From Megaustenia siamemsis (Eukaryota; Mollusca; Gastropoda; Stylommatophora; Ariophantidae): DNA of 64,000 nt. The position numbers and the translations under genes were made by a program. Below are positions 42,861-52,605 of the stretch, in pieces. The stretch covers positions 13,043,107-13,107,106 of the forward strand of contig JAVIAB010000047.1 in the NCBI GenBank assembly GCA_032433765.1, written 5' to 3'. Each line of letters starts with the position of its first letter. Within the stretch, counting starts at the first letter, position 1. The notes below the pieces were generated by a model. The model was not told the DNA's origin. It did not search any database and saw nothing but the letters and a program-made list of their open reading frames with translations.

Positions 42861-43575
42861 AACTTCGTTTAAATGAAATATGACGCACTTGTTCAAGGTC
42901 TTCATGTAGGTGTCAGCACACCCTGGATGACGAACTTCAAAGTCTCCATCATATCCAGATTGGCTATTATCTTTGCTGGTTGTTGTAGTCTGTTTGCCAG
43001 GTTGTCTATCGTTGGAGTCAGTGATTTCTGAAGACATGCTGCCAGGATTTTCTTCTGTGGTGTGTTCAATGTTTGTAGTACTCGTAATTGTCTGTCCATT
43101 GTTTGTGTGGTCTATTATATTTACTTCAGTTATCGATGTGTTTTTATTTGGCCACCAACTATTAAAGTCATTATTAGTGACACTCGGTGTGTTACTATCG
43201 TGTTCTATCGTTGTATGCTTGCTACTAAACGTTAATTCCGCCTGGGCGTTGTTGTTGTTGTTGTTGTTGTTGTTGTCTGTTGTCTGAACAATAATGTTAC
43301 CGGAAGTAACTTCAACATGACCACTGTCTGTGAATGAAGTGGCCGTATCGCTGAAGTGCTTGTAGTACAGCCCTATTGAGTACACGAGAGTGTCTTTCAG
43401 AGAATGGTTGGTGCTCGCCAGAATGCACTGGCTTTGAGTTTCATTAAAGTAGAAAGCCAGACATTCCTGGTCCGCAATGCAATGAAGTGCACATTCTAGA
43501 TTTGATCGCTGGGCATTCCAGATCTTGCAGTAGGTTGGCAAGCTCTGATGTGGTGGCCACTTGGTGAACCGACTT
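42861..43575 (-). CDS. PAN/apple-like domain, Thr-rich linker and start of a C-type lectin domain
   Basis: This 715-base exon has a strong acceptor (CTTCTCTTTCCTGACAAATG then GTCCCAG) and a consensus donor (GAAGTT followed by GTAAGTAG). It begins SRFTKWPPHQSLPTYCKIWN and shows a PAN-like pattern (LECALHCIADQECLAFYFNE, then QCILAS), with cysteines spaced as in apple domains that bind proteins or sugars outside the cell. A linker of about 125 residues, rich in Thr, Ser and Asn and with a run of nine Asn, follows and is probably O-glycosylated. The last residues, GCADTYMKTLNKCVIFHLNE, start a C-type lectin fold completed by the exons at 35879-35693 and 29272-28899. The signal peptide exon was not found; it should lie above 43577. 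The protein is probably secreted and may act in recognition or innate immunity (inference). Frames that run on into the array are intronic. Confidence 0.87.
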
Positions 43576-43679
43576 CTGGGACCATTTGTCAGGAAAGAGA
43601 AGAGACGGAGAATAATTTGATTATTATGGAAAAGATTTTTTTAAAAAAGTTAAAAGATTAGTTAAAAAAAAAAGTAACC

Positions 43680-43785
43680 TTGCGTAACATTGTAACATTG
43701 AGAAGTAACATTGTAACATTGAGAAGTATCATTGTAACATTGAGAAGTAACATTGTAACATTGAGAAGTAACATTGAGATCAATA
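43680..43785. repeat. 21-bp minisatellite, 5 copies
   Basis: The unit is GTAACATTGTAACATTGAGA plus A. Confidence 0.9.
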
Positions 43786-43789
43786 AGTA

Positions 43790-43967
43790 AACCCCACGTC
43801 ATTCCAAGTGACGTTTAGGGAATTTGGTGTTAGTGACCATAAATTTTACAGACCCTCTGCACATGATTTTTGGGGTAATGTGGTCGGTATTACGCCCGTG
43901 CCGCTTTACTTTCCCAGAAAAAAATTCGGTACTATTAAAGGCTGGGTGAACCGGAAGCAATCGATTG

Positions 43968-43975
<8 letters not shown>
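43790..43975 (-). mobile_element. SINE A without head
   Basis: The complement of the family A body, ending near GAACCGGAAGCAATCGATTG, where a CT microsatellite (43973-44000) replaces the head. Confidence 0.85.
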
Positions 43976-44000
<25 letters not shown>

Positions 44001-44001
<1 letters not shown>

Positions 44002-44299
44002 GATCAAGACTCAATCAGAGCAGGGTTCCAGACTTTCATCACATGAAGACAGCCGTCTGTTTAAGTGAATTGATCGACCCCACAGACAGAACATCATAAT
44101 TAGAGTCTGCCAGATCCACCCTGATTGAATACCTGTTAAAACGTTACACTGTGTTCTGCGCCAGTGGCCCAGTGCATCAGATTTCAGCCAGCATTTTATT
44201 CAGGTTTGCTTTCCTTAGCCTTAGCCTTTGCAAGGCAGCAGATTGTCTTTTCTGTAGGGGGATTCTGCCCTTAGATGGTCGGCTCTCTCAGGTTTACGA
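44001..44299. other. Fragment related to the RNase H LINE
   Basis: GACTCAATCAGAGCAGGGTT and CGTCTGTTTAAGTGAATTG resemble 7055-7120. The remainder is unassigned. Confidence 0.45.
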
Positions 44300-44998
44300 G
44301 CACCATCTGCCCGAGTCACTAGAGGTGACTAACACAGACATGCACACACAAAGATATGAGATATGACTAACACTGACATGCACACAACGATATGAGGCAT
44401 GACTAACACTGAAACACACCAAGATATGAGATATGACTAACACAGACACACACACACACACACACCAAGATATGAGACATGACTAACATAGACATGCTCG
44501 CACAAAGATTTGACACATGACTAACACAGATACACACTAAGATATGAGATAAGACTAAACACAGAAACACACAAAGATATGAGACATGATTAACACGGAC
44601 ACACACCAAGATATGAGATATAACTAACATGATACACACCAAGATATGAGCCATGGCTAGCACAGTGACACACCAAGATATGAGCCATGGCTAGCACAGA
44701 AACACATTAAGATATGAGCCATGGCTAGCACAGAAACACATTAAGATATGAGCCATGGCTAGCACAGACACACACCAAGATATGAACCTTGACCAGCGCA
44801 TACACCCAACAAGATATCAGCCATGGCTTTTACAGTCTCCCACTAAGATATGAGCTACGACTAGCACGGATATACACTGAGAGTTGAGCCATGGGTATCA
44901 CAGACACCCACCAAGATAGGAACCATGGCTATCACATACACACACAAAGATATGAGCCACTGTTAGCACAGACAACCACCAAGATATAAGCCACGACT
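44300..44998 (-). repeat. 36-37-bp array adjoining the GPCR exon
   Basis: The minus-strand unit is close to ATCTTGGTGTGTGTCTGTGC followed by TAGCCATGGCTCAT, about 18 copies with more divergence than other arrays. The first unit overlaps the end of the GPCR frame (ACCAAGTGTATATGTTAG), so this array too starts at an exon edge. Confidence 0.85.
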
Positions 44999-45482
44999 AA
45001 CATATACACTTGGTAACGTCCACCAAAGTTTGTCTGAGGTTCCTGGTATAGTTTCTACTGACGACCACGAAGATCCAAAACTTGCAGGCATGGTGGGCGT
45101 GGCCGACGTGCTGGAAGATCAGCCGGATAATACCTCTAGAGAATGTTAACTTCATGTCCCCTGAGTCTTGAGTCCGCATCAGATAGTACAGTCTGGCCAC
45201 GTGGCTGGGTGCGTTCATTATGATGTAAGACAGTGACAAGGCAAAGAGCACCCTATCCACACGAACCTGGGCGCTAGCTCGCACTGAGCTCCACTTAGGA
45301 TCGTTGATCGGTTTCAGCTCGGAAACTTCCAGCATCGGCAGGCCACTGAGCTTCTTCCACCGGGACTTGTGTATGATGGACAGAACGATCGTGAAGAGCA
45401 TGACAGTAGTGGCGATCAGCGGTAGTAGCAACGTTACTACCGAGGCAATGTAGGTTATTAGTCTTTGACATGGGATCGAACC
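44997..45482 (-). CDS. Rhodopsin-like GPCR, 3' exon (TM5 to C-tail)
   Basis: After an acceptor (AATCTTTTGTTAG) the frame reads GSIPCQRLITYIASVV, the end of extracellular loop 2 and its cysteine. TM5 follows (LLLPLIATTVMLFTIVLSII), then a basic loop, TM6 with a conserved proline (LSLSYIIMNAPSHVARL), TM7 (IFQHVGHAHHACKFWIFVVV) and a helix-8-like SRNYTRNLRQTL. The layout resembles invertebrate neuropeptide receptors of the FMRFamide-receptor type; the ligand cannot be told. The canonical NPxxY is replaced by a CKFWIF version, as occurs in that group. The frame closes with KCIC and a TAG at 44999-44997, giving a short tail with two cysteines that could be palmitoylated. A weak donor (CCAA followed by GTGTATAT) at 45009 is an alternative end. 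Exons for TM1-4 were not found in the window. Confidence 0.8.
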   Translation of the reverse strand, partial: GSIPCQRLITYIASVVTLLLPLIATTVMLFTIVLSIIHKSRWKKLSGLPMLEVSELKPINDPKWSSVRASAQVRVDRVLFALSLSYIIMNAPSHVARLYYLMRTQDSGDMKLTFSRGIIRLIFQHVGHAHHACKFWIFVVVSRNYTRNLRQTLVDVTKCIC

Positions 45483-45954
45483 CTAACAAAAGATTAGTAC
45501 AGTTTAGTAAATTATTTTAACGAAAGAGTAATGTCCCCTTAGTTGAAGTCGTAACAAAACAACGGTGGTTTTCAAATACTGTCACAGATCGCTTCTCAAT
45601 TCTTGTGCTATTATTTAAAAAAAAAATAATAATTAATCGTGGGCTTGTAGTTGATGTAACTGTGTATGTTCCAGTGTGCTTCCCTGATGAAATATGCCCT
45701 AATTATAGATGAGGACTAATTAATTAGAGATAAATTAGGACATGTGTACTTGGAGCAAATATCGCTGATAAGATACAACATTAATAGAGAGACACTGACT
45801 CTAAGTCGCAAATCTTTTGTGACAATGGAATCGGCTACCTCCCCCCCCCCCCCCCGGCCACCCATTAAAAAATAAATAGAAACTTGGACTGTCTATGCAG
45901 GGCAGGGGAGAAGGTTCAACATGTGCTCCCCCTTCTAAAAATAATGATCATCAA
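45483..45954. other. Intron sequence, poly-C run
   Basis: A run of about 15 C is at 45841-45855. Nothing else recognised. Confidence 0.45.
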
Positions 45955-47062
45955 ATCATCATCATCATCAAGTACCGGGCCTAGTGGCGTAGGTAATCAT
46001 GTCTCTCCACAACTTTCGATAGGCAGCTATTTATCATTACTGTTGTTGACCTTCTGCCAAGCCATTCTCTTAAGCTGTCTGTTATTTTTTTCTCTTTGCT
46101 TCCCTCTATCTCTTCGTCCTTCAACTTTCCCAGTTGTTACAATATATTCCAGTTGTTCTCTTCTCATTACATGGCCAAAAAATGATGATTGTTTCTTCCT
46201 AATATTGGAAATTAGATCTCTTTTTGCTTTGACCTCTTTCAGAACATCTTCATTACTATTCTTAGTTCCATGGTACTCTCAACATTCTTCTGTAAAACCA
46301 CATTTCTACAGACTCCAGGGATTTTCTTGTCTGTTGTCCTATTGTCCATGATTCACATCCATATGTTAAGACTGGCTCTACATAACATTTAATAATTCTT
46401 TTTCTTGTTTCTATTGTCAAAAATGGATTGCATAGTATCTTCCTCATTTTTTTGGAAAGCTGCTTTTGCCTGAGCCATTCTGCATCTCACCTCTTTTGTA
46501 CATCTTCCTTCTGAGGTTAACAAAGTTCCCAAATATTTAAATTCATTTACCTGTTTTAATATTGTTCCACTTGTCATTATTTTGCACTAAGGTGATGTCT
46601 TTTTCTTTGTTGTTACCATTACCTCTGTCTTTTTGCTATTAAGGCTGAGTCCTTTACTTTTACTTTCTTTCATTATAATGTCCAACATTTCTTGTAACTC
46701 ATTTTCACTCTTAGCGATTAAGACTGTATCATCAGCATACCTTAGATTATTTATATTATGACCTCCAATTGTTATTCCAGGCATGCCCCTTATGGATCTT
46801 AAAATAATCTCACTCTAAATATTAAACAAATCTGGTGACAGCACACAACCTTGTCTACCACCATGTTTTATTTGTTGAAACATGTCCAACTGGTTTCCAG
46901 TTCTTATGGCCGCTGTTTGTTGCCAGCACATGTTCTTTATTATTCTTAGATCTTTGCTGTCTACGTTTATGCTTTCTAAAATTTTGATTATTTCTTGGTG
47001 CTTTACTTTGTCAAATGCTTTGGTGTAATCTATGAAACATGGGTATAGATCTTTGCTGTCTG
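45955..47062 (-). mobile_element. RTE-1 LINE 3' half, rearranged 5' end
   Basis: The minus-strand frames carry [51 protein letters not shown] and [10 protein letters not shown], with several stops and frameshifts. The 3' tail is at 45955-45970. At 47045 the sequence leaves the RTE-1 consensus after GGTATAGATCT and repeats CTTTGCTGTCTGCTTTTATG, a near copy of 46952-46974. Confidence 0.9.
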
Positions 47063-47069
47063 CTTTTAT

Positions 47070-47555
47070 GCGAATCGAAAAATCAAACAACATCAAATGG
47101 CAGGACAAAAACCAACTCTAATGTCAAACTCTCATACATCATGGCAACATTAAGGAGTCGTAGACTAAGGTGGTTTGGTCATGTAAGAAGAATGACAAAC
47201 ATTCGTATTCCCAAACAAACATTGTATAGAGAACTTAGGTGCGGAATGAAAGAGACCAAAGGGCAGACCAGTGCTGAGATATAATAATGTTTGCAGAGCT
47301 TCCTTGAGTGAATTCTCTATCAGTGAAAGAAACTGGGAAAATCTGACTGCAGATCATAGCAGATGGAAAACAAACATAAAAAATGGCACCACATCTTTCG
47401 AGGCAGCGTTGATGTCAAACTCAGAAGACAGAAAGGCGCAGAAGAAATGCGACGAGGCCAGACACCATAAATACATCTTGATCGTTCTGTGGCTGTACAT
47501 GTCTTATCCAATATTGGCAGATTCAGCCACGAGAGAAGCTGTTAAGTAAACGGCG
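47070..47555 (+). mobile_element. RTE-type LINE C-terminal fragment (different family)
   Basis: The plus-strand reading gives SRRLRWFGHVRRMTNIRIPK, TLYRELRCG and, after a frameshift near 47265, RYNNVCRASL and NWENLTADHSRWKT. These match the C-terminal pattern RLRWxGHVxRM...LYGEL...RYKDVCK of a widespread RTE-like family. It lies head to head with RTE-1 at 45955-47062. Confidence 0.82.
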
Positions 47556-47637
47556 TCCACCATAAGACACTAATATTTCACCAAACTACTGACTTATCAT
47601 GATTGCTTGCTACCAACCCTATGTCAAGACGCCAAAG

Positions 47638-47685
47638 GACGGACGGACGGACGGACGGACGGACGCACGCACGCACGCACACGCA

Positions 47686-47717
<32 letters not shown>

Positions 47718-47725
47718 CACACACA
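47638..47725. repeat. Compound microsatellite (GGAC)n(GCAC)n(CA)n
   Basis: Tetranucleotides grade into CA dinucleotides over about 85 bases. Confidence 0.96.
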
Positions 47726-47904
47726 TATATACTTAATTTTGTATGCTGATATTTTTTTTATTTCCATATTTTTTTTCAAGATTCCTGAAGTCCATTGCTG
47801 ACTGTGCTACGTTTTTCTTATTTAGAATAATCTATCTATTTAATGTAAGCAACATTTGAGATAAACAAAATATCTACATTCATTATTTTACGGTTCATGT
47901 ATAT

Positions 47905-47930
47905 TTTGTGTGTGTGTGTGTGTGTGTGTA

Positions 47931-47965
<35 letters not shown>

Positions 47966-47980
47966 GTGTGTGTGTGTGTA
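47905..47980. repeat. GT microsatellite
   Basis: About 38 GT units with a few A interruptions, next to repeat G. Confidence 0.96.
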
Positions 47981-47997
47981 TTTGGAGTAGTTGTAGT

Positions 47998-48440
47998 TAG
48001 TCGCAGGCCCCGGTATCACTACAAACGAATTAAAATCCATAATTGCTCAACCGCCCGTACCAATGGAATCATCCAAATTAACACCTCATCTCATTGAAGG
48101 ATCTAAACAAAGAAAGGCAGCAGAAGTCCCCATCATAGCTGCCCCAGTACACACCAAAAAAACATAAGGGGTAGCTGCACCGAAAGTGAACACAACTGAA
48201 CTGTTCTTCGCCGTACGATATCAGCATTCATCGTAAGCAATCGAAATATCAAAACACGATCCGGATAAAAACCACAGCTCACGGTGTGCACAGAACACTA
48301 AACTCAGTAGCTCCGGCAGCAAGCTGGACTTGGAATATGAGCAAGCTGGACTTGGAATATGAGCAAACTACAACAAGGAACACTTTCCAGACAGAACCTC
48401 AAATGTTCATACAGGCTATTCGCCATATTGACCGGAAGTC
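47998..48440 (-). mobile_element. Repeat family G, inverted copy
   Basis: GCAGGCCCCGGTATCACTAC and CCATAATTGCTCAACCGCCC match the 3' end of 16117-16757. A 20-base block (CAAGCTGGACTTGGAATATG) is duplicated near 48320-48362. Confidence 0.8.
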
Positions 48441-48524
48441 AATAATGTGTAATTATATTTTACAATTACTCTCGTCTCTTTTTGTTTGATCTCAAAACCC
48501 AATATTTTGTTTTCAACTAGTAAA

Positions 48525-48612
48525 TTTTAGGGTAAGTGGACAGCATCACGCCAGTGCCGTTTTTCGTTCCCATTAAAAAAATCTGTTATTCTTTAAAGGT
48601 TACGCGACCCAG
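48525..48612 (-). mobile_element. Degenerate SINE body
   Basis: GCATCACGCCAGTGCCGTTT and TTCTTTAAAGGTTACGCGAC follow the complement of the SINE A/B body. Confidence 0.45.
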
Positions 48613-48734
48613 ATGCTGTAATTATGATCGAACACAAGCTCTTGTCCAAAGCGTACCAGAGTTATTGAACAATAAATGTAAAACGGTTGTTTAGTATCTT
48701 TTTGACAAATAGGACGATTGAAAAGAGCATCCTC

Positions 48735-48960
48735 ATTATCATCATCATTACCACCACTATCGTCGTCATCATCACCATCATCATCATCATCATTACCACC
48801 ACTATCATCATCATCATCATTACCACCATTATCATCATTACCACCACTATCATAATCATCATTACCAACATTATCATCATCATTACCACCACTATCATCA
48901 TCATCATCATTACCACCACTATCATCATCATCATTACCACTACTATCATCATAATGTGCC
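48735..48960. repeat. ATC/ACC trinucleotide array
   Basis: ATCATCATTACCACCACT repeats with variation. Asp/Gly or Ile/Thr-rich frames through it are artefacts. Confidence 0.95.
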
Positions 48961-49109
48961 ATACCCATTAGCGAAGGCGATCATGTCCTTCAACAATTAT
49001 CTGTCCCCTGTGCATTGAATCAATTCTTAAGTTGACCGTTTGCCATGACATGAGTACTCAAAACACGTATCAAAGATTATGTTGCCTAGACTTCCCACAC
49101 AACATGCGC

Positions 49110-49350
49110 TACGAGACTGTAGACAGAGTCAAAGAATGAAATTATAACCCACAGAAATAATCCCATCAAAGAATGAAATTATAACCCACAGAAATAATCT
49201 CATCAAGGAATGAAATTATAACCCACAGAAATAATCCCATCAAAGAATGAAATTATAACCCACAGAAATAATCCCATCAAAGAATGAAATTATAACCCAC
49301 CGAAATAATTCCGTCAAAGAATGAAATTATAACCCACAGAAATAATCCCA
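49110..49350. repeat. 40-bp minisatellite, 6 copies
   Basis: The unit is TCAAAGAATGAAATTATAAC followed by CCACAGAAATAATCCCA plus three bases. Confidence 0.92.
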
Positions 49351-49489
49351 CCAAGAATTTTCTCTGCGTCATTACCTTTGTGGGTCAGAATTAGGTTAAA
49401 GGGAATTCGGTCAAGCGGAAATTAGAAAATAAAATATAATAAAGGTAGCCCACAGTTATTTGTCATACATACTTTAGTTCAGAGGTGGG

Positions 49490-49932
49490 CAACCTATGAC
49501 CCGGGGGCCAGAACCGGCCCATCAAGCTATTTTGACCGGCCCTTGTGCTTGATCTGAACATTAATATACATTCCATTCCCTGATATTACCAAAAAAAATC
49601 GTGAAACACCACAAAACATGGACAACCTTGTGTGTGAAGTCCAGGGACAGCACTCTTATTAAACTCGTAAACTTCCAATTTATAATTCATTGTAGAATTT
49701 ACTCCAACCCACCCTCACCCCCCTTTCTTTCTGTCTCCCCTTCTCCCTTTCATTCCACTTTCTTTTCTGTCTTCCACTCTCCACCACTAATAAGATTTTT
49801 TTACATTTAATCACTTGTGAATGCAAATTAGGTCATTTATATAATAGTTTCATTAGGTGATGGTATCTGGCCCTTGGTGTCTTCATAGTTTTCAGATCTG
49901 GCCATCAGAAAATAAAAGGTCGCACACCCCTG
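49490..49932. mobile_element. hAT-type MITE (443 bp)
   Basis: Ends: CAGAGGTGGGCAACCTATGA on the left and, reading inward from the right, CAGGGGTGTGCGACCTTTTA. They are flanked by CTTTAGTT (49482-49489) and GTTTAGTT (49933-49940), 7/8 identical, the 8-bp hAT target duplication. The ends resemble those of the larger hAT at 53839-56523, which may have mobilised it. Confidence 0.85.
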
Positions 49933-49940
49933 GTTTAGTT

Positions 49941-50257
49941 GACTTCCTCATTTGTGTCCATTCATGAAGATAAAACACTTATGCTTGTTATATACAACTT
50001 TCAAAGTGATTAGAGAAAGCTATGTCCCAAAATGTTAAAACTTTTGTGGCTAAAAATTAACATTGCAACCCCCAAAACTCTCAAATTGTCAGTCTTTGTA
50101 TTTTTATTACCGGCATGAACTACTTCAATATCAGTCATACATAAATAATGACTTTAGCTAAACATGTCACATTATCTGTCACAAATTGAAACCACTTCTT
50201 TAAAATATCTCTATTTTAATCATGAGGGGAATGTACTAGATTCAGGATTAATCTGTC
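49941..50257. other. No recognised feature
   Basis: AT-rich single-copy sequence. Confidence 0.4.
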
Positions 50258-50312
50258 ATCATCATCAACTACCGGGCCTGCTGGCATAGGTGATCATGTC
50301 TCTCCCCAACTT
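50258..50312 (-). mobile_element. RTE-1 LINE extreme 3' tip
   Basis: Only CATCATCATCAACTACCGGG to CATGTCTCTCCCCAACTTTC remains, about 55 bases. Confidence 0.78.
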
Positions 50313-50314
50313 TC

Positions 50315-50555
50315 GATTTTAAATTCAGAATTTTCTATTTTAGAATTAGAATCCTTTATTTTAGATTTAGAATCTTCTATTTTAAATTTAGAATCTTCAA
50401 TATTAGATTTTAGAATCTTCTATTTAAATTTACAGTTTTCTATTTTAAATTCAGAATCTTCTATTTTAGAATTAGAATCCTTTATTTTAGATTTGGAATC
50501 TTCTGTTTTAAATTTAGACTCTTCTATATTAGATTTAGAATCTTCTATTAAAATT
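50315..50555. repeat. Degenerate TTCTATTTTAGATTTAGAAT array
   Basis: About 10 copies of a 22-25 base unit alternating TTTAGA and TTTAAA, starting directly at the 5' break of the LINE tip. Confidence 0.8.
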
Positions 50556-50589
50556 ATTTTTTTCAACGTAAAATCTCGGAAACAAATTC

Positions 50590-50890
50590 CATTCCAGGAA
50601 AGATCTCAAGGGAAGAGGCATGTTTACAGCACCCGGAAACAAATGCTCAGATAATAAACAACAGAGAATAGAAACAAAGAACAAAATTACAGGTGGAAAC
50701 AGGGCCGAACCCGTACTCCTCGACACAGCGCCTTGCCACGAGAAACAAACGCGAGAACACACAACCAACCAAGCAACCTACATAAGTTGCTATCATTGGG
50801 TTTGTCTTTCACGTTGTGTACTGATGACTATATCATAGGGTTACGATCACAACTCGGGAATAAATTGTGTATCTGTATTTTAAATGTTAA
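50590..50890 (-). mobile_element. SINE family E, copy 1
   Basis: It matches 51050-51350 on the same strand. On the minus strand the B-box region is ACGGGTTCGGCCCTG and the head is GCAAGGCGCTGTGTCGAGGA. Confidence 0.7.
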
Positions 50891-51049
50891 GACAAGTATC
50901 TTCCTAGGGCTGAATACTTGCATTGCAGATAAACAGTTATCGGACAAAACAGCGCGAATAGTGGTTGCCAGTGGTTTATACTGGCGACAAATAATAATAA
51001 ATGAATATTATGATGGAGGGAAACTTCCGAGGCGATAGATAAGCGAATC

Positions 51050-51350
51050 ATCTCAATTGAAGAGCTATGTTTACAGCACTCGGACAAAAAAAAAAAAACA
51101 CACACACACACACACACACAAATAGTCAACAACAGAAAAAAAAATAAAGAAAAGTATATGGCCCGAAGCAGGATCGAACCCGTACCCCTTGGCACAGCGC
51201 CTTGCTACAATAAAACAAATGCTAGAGCACACGGCCAACTCAGATATCTAAAAAAATATCTATAATTGGCGATGTCTTTCACTTTGTACTCATGACTGTA
51301 GCATAGGGTTACAAACACATCTCGGGAACAAATTGTATATCTTTATTTCC
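51050..51350 (-). mobile_element. SINE family E, copy 2
   Basis: The minus-strand head GCAAGGCGCTGTGCCAAGGG and B-box GGGTTCGATCCTGC are better kept than in copy 1. A CA microsatellite (51100-51120) has expanded inside it. Confidence 0.72.
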
Positions 51351-51351
51351 C

Positions 51352-51592
51352 TATTATGGACTACAGAGGAAAAGAGGTAGGGTTCGATCCCAACCGACGG
51401 CCCCCCGCTCACCCAGCCTTTAATGGATACCAGATTTTTTTCTGGGAAAGTAAAGCGGCACGGGCGTAGTAATACATTACCCGGCCATATTACCCCAACA
51501 AATCATGTGCCGAAGGTGTGTCAAATGTATGGTCAATAACACGATATTTCCGGCACGCCACTTTGCGTGACTGGGGTACTTTACTTTACTTT
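51352..51592 (+). mobile_element. SINE A, 5'-truncated
   Basis: It begins at TGGACTACAGAGGAAAAGAG, so the A-box is lost. B-box GGTTCGATCCCAACCGACGG and body follow. Confidence 0.88.
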
Positions 51593-51694
51593 ACTTTTTA
51601 CTTATAATAATATTCATTTATTATTATTTCCCTTCCATTCCTCTCCCTGCCCGACCTACCTATTGCAATATATGCCTATATGTCTACACACTCT

Positions 51695-52205
51695 CAGAGG
51701 TGAGATGCAGAATGGCTCAGGCAAAAGCAGCTTTCCAAAAAATGAGGAAGATACTATGCAATCCACTTTTGACAATATAAACGAAAAAGAGTTCCTAAAT
51801 GTTATGTAGAGACAGTCTTAACAAATGGATGTGAATCAAGGACAACAGACAAGAAAATCACTGGAGGCTGTAGAAATGTGGTTTCACAGAAGAATGTTAA
51901 GAATACCACGGACAGCTAAGAAGAGCAATGAAAACGTTCTGAAAGAGACCAAAGCAAAGAGGGAGCTATTTCCAATATTAGGAAGAAACAATCATCATTA
52001 ACAACAGGAATATATTGTGAAAACTGGGAAAATTAAGGGATAAAGAGATAGATGGAAGCAAAGAGAAAAGATAGGAAATAGCTTCAGAGAATGGCTTGGC
52101 AGAAGGTCTACAACAGAAATGATAAATAACTGTCGAGATCGAAAGTTGTGGAGAGACATGATCACCTACGCCAGCAGGTACGTCACTTGATGAAGATGAT
52201 GATGT
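51695..52205 (+). mobile_element. RTE-1 LINE 3' fragment
   Basis: GAGATGCAGAATGGCTCAGG to GACATGATCACCTACGCCAG with a GATGATGATG tail; frames are broken. Confidence 0.88.
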
Positions 52206-52605
52206 CTACACTTACCTACTTTGTTCGATTGCCACAGGTGTAGATGTGAAACAAATGATAAAACAGCCTATAAGGATGTAGTCTAGCTCATAAAATAACA
52301 ACAGCATGTTGGTCACATTTGCCGTCCGCTGTGGTGTGGCTCATCTCAGCCACACTAGCCTGGGTCGCGATTTGAAATGTTCGCCTACCGCGAGCCCTGG
52401 CTAGGTTTGTCCAAAAGACCGATGTGTCAGAACGAGGCAATTTCATGGGAGCGCTCATGAAACTGTTTTGGCACGCAGTGTCGGGGGGATTGAGGGAGGG
52501 GGTGGAGGGATAGCTTCCTGATGTTGTATTGAAAGATGGAGTGATTATATTACTGATATGTTGTTTCTATTTGTTTTTTGTTATATAGTTATCTTTCTTG
52601 CCTTA
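52206..52605. other. No recognised feature
   Basis: 52310-52500 is GC-richer than its surroundings (GCCACACTAGCCTGGGTCGC) but carries no frame or repeat that I recognise. Confidence 0.35.

Noticed and set aside
42861..45482. GPCR and PAN exons as one gene
   Set aside because: Phases would allow it if the GPCR used the weak donor at 45009, but a PAN domain after TM7 would be cytosolic, and the GPCR frame has a sensible stop.
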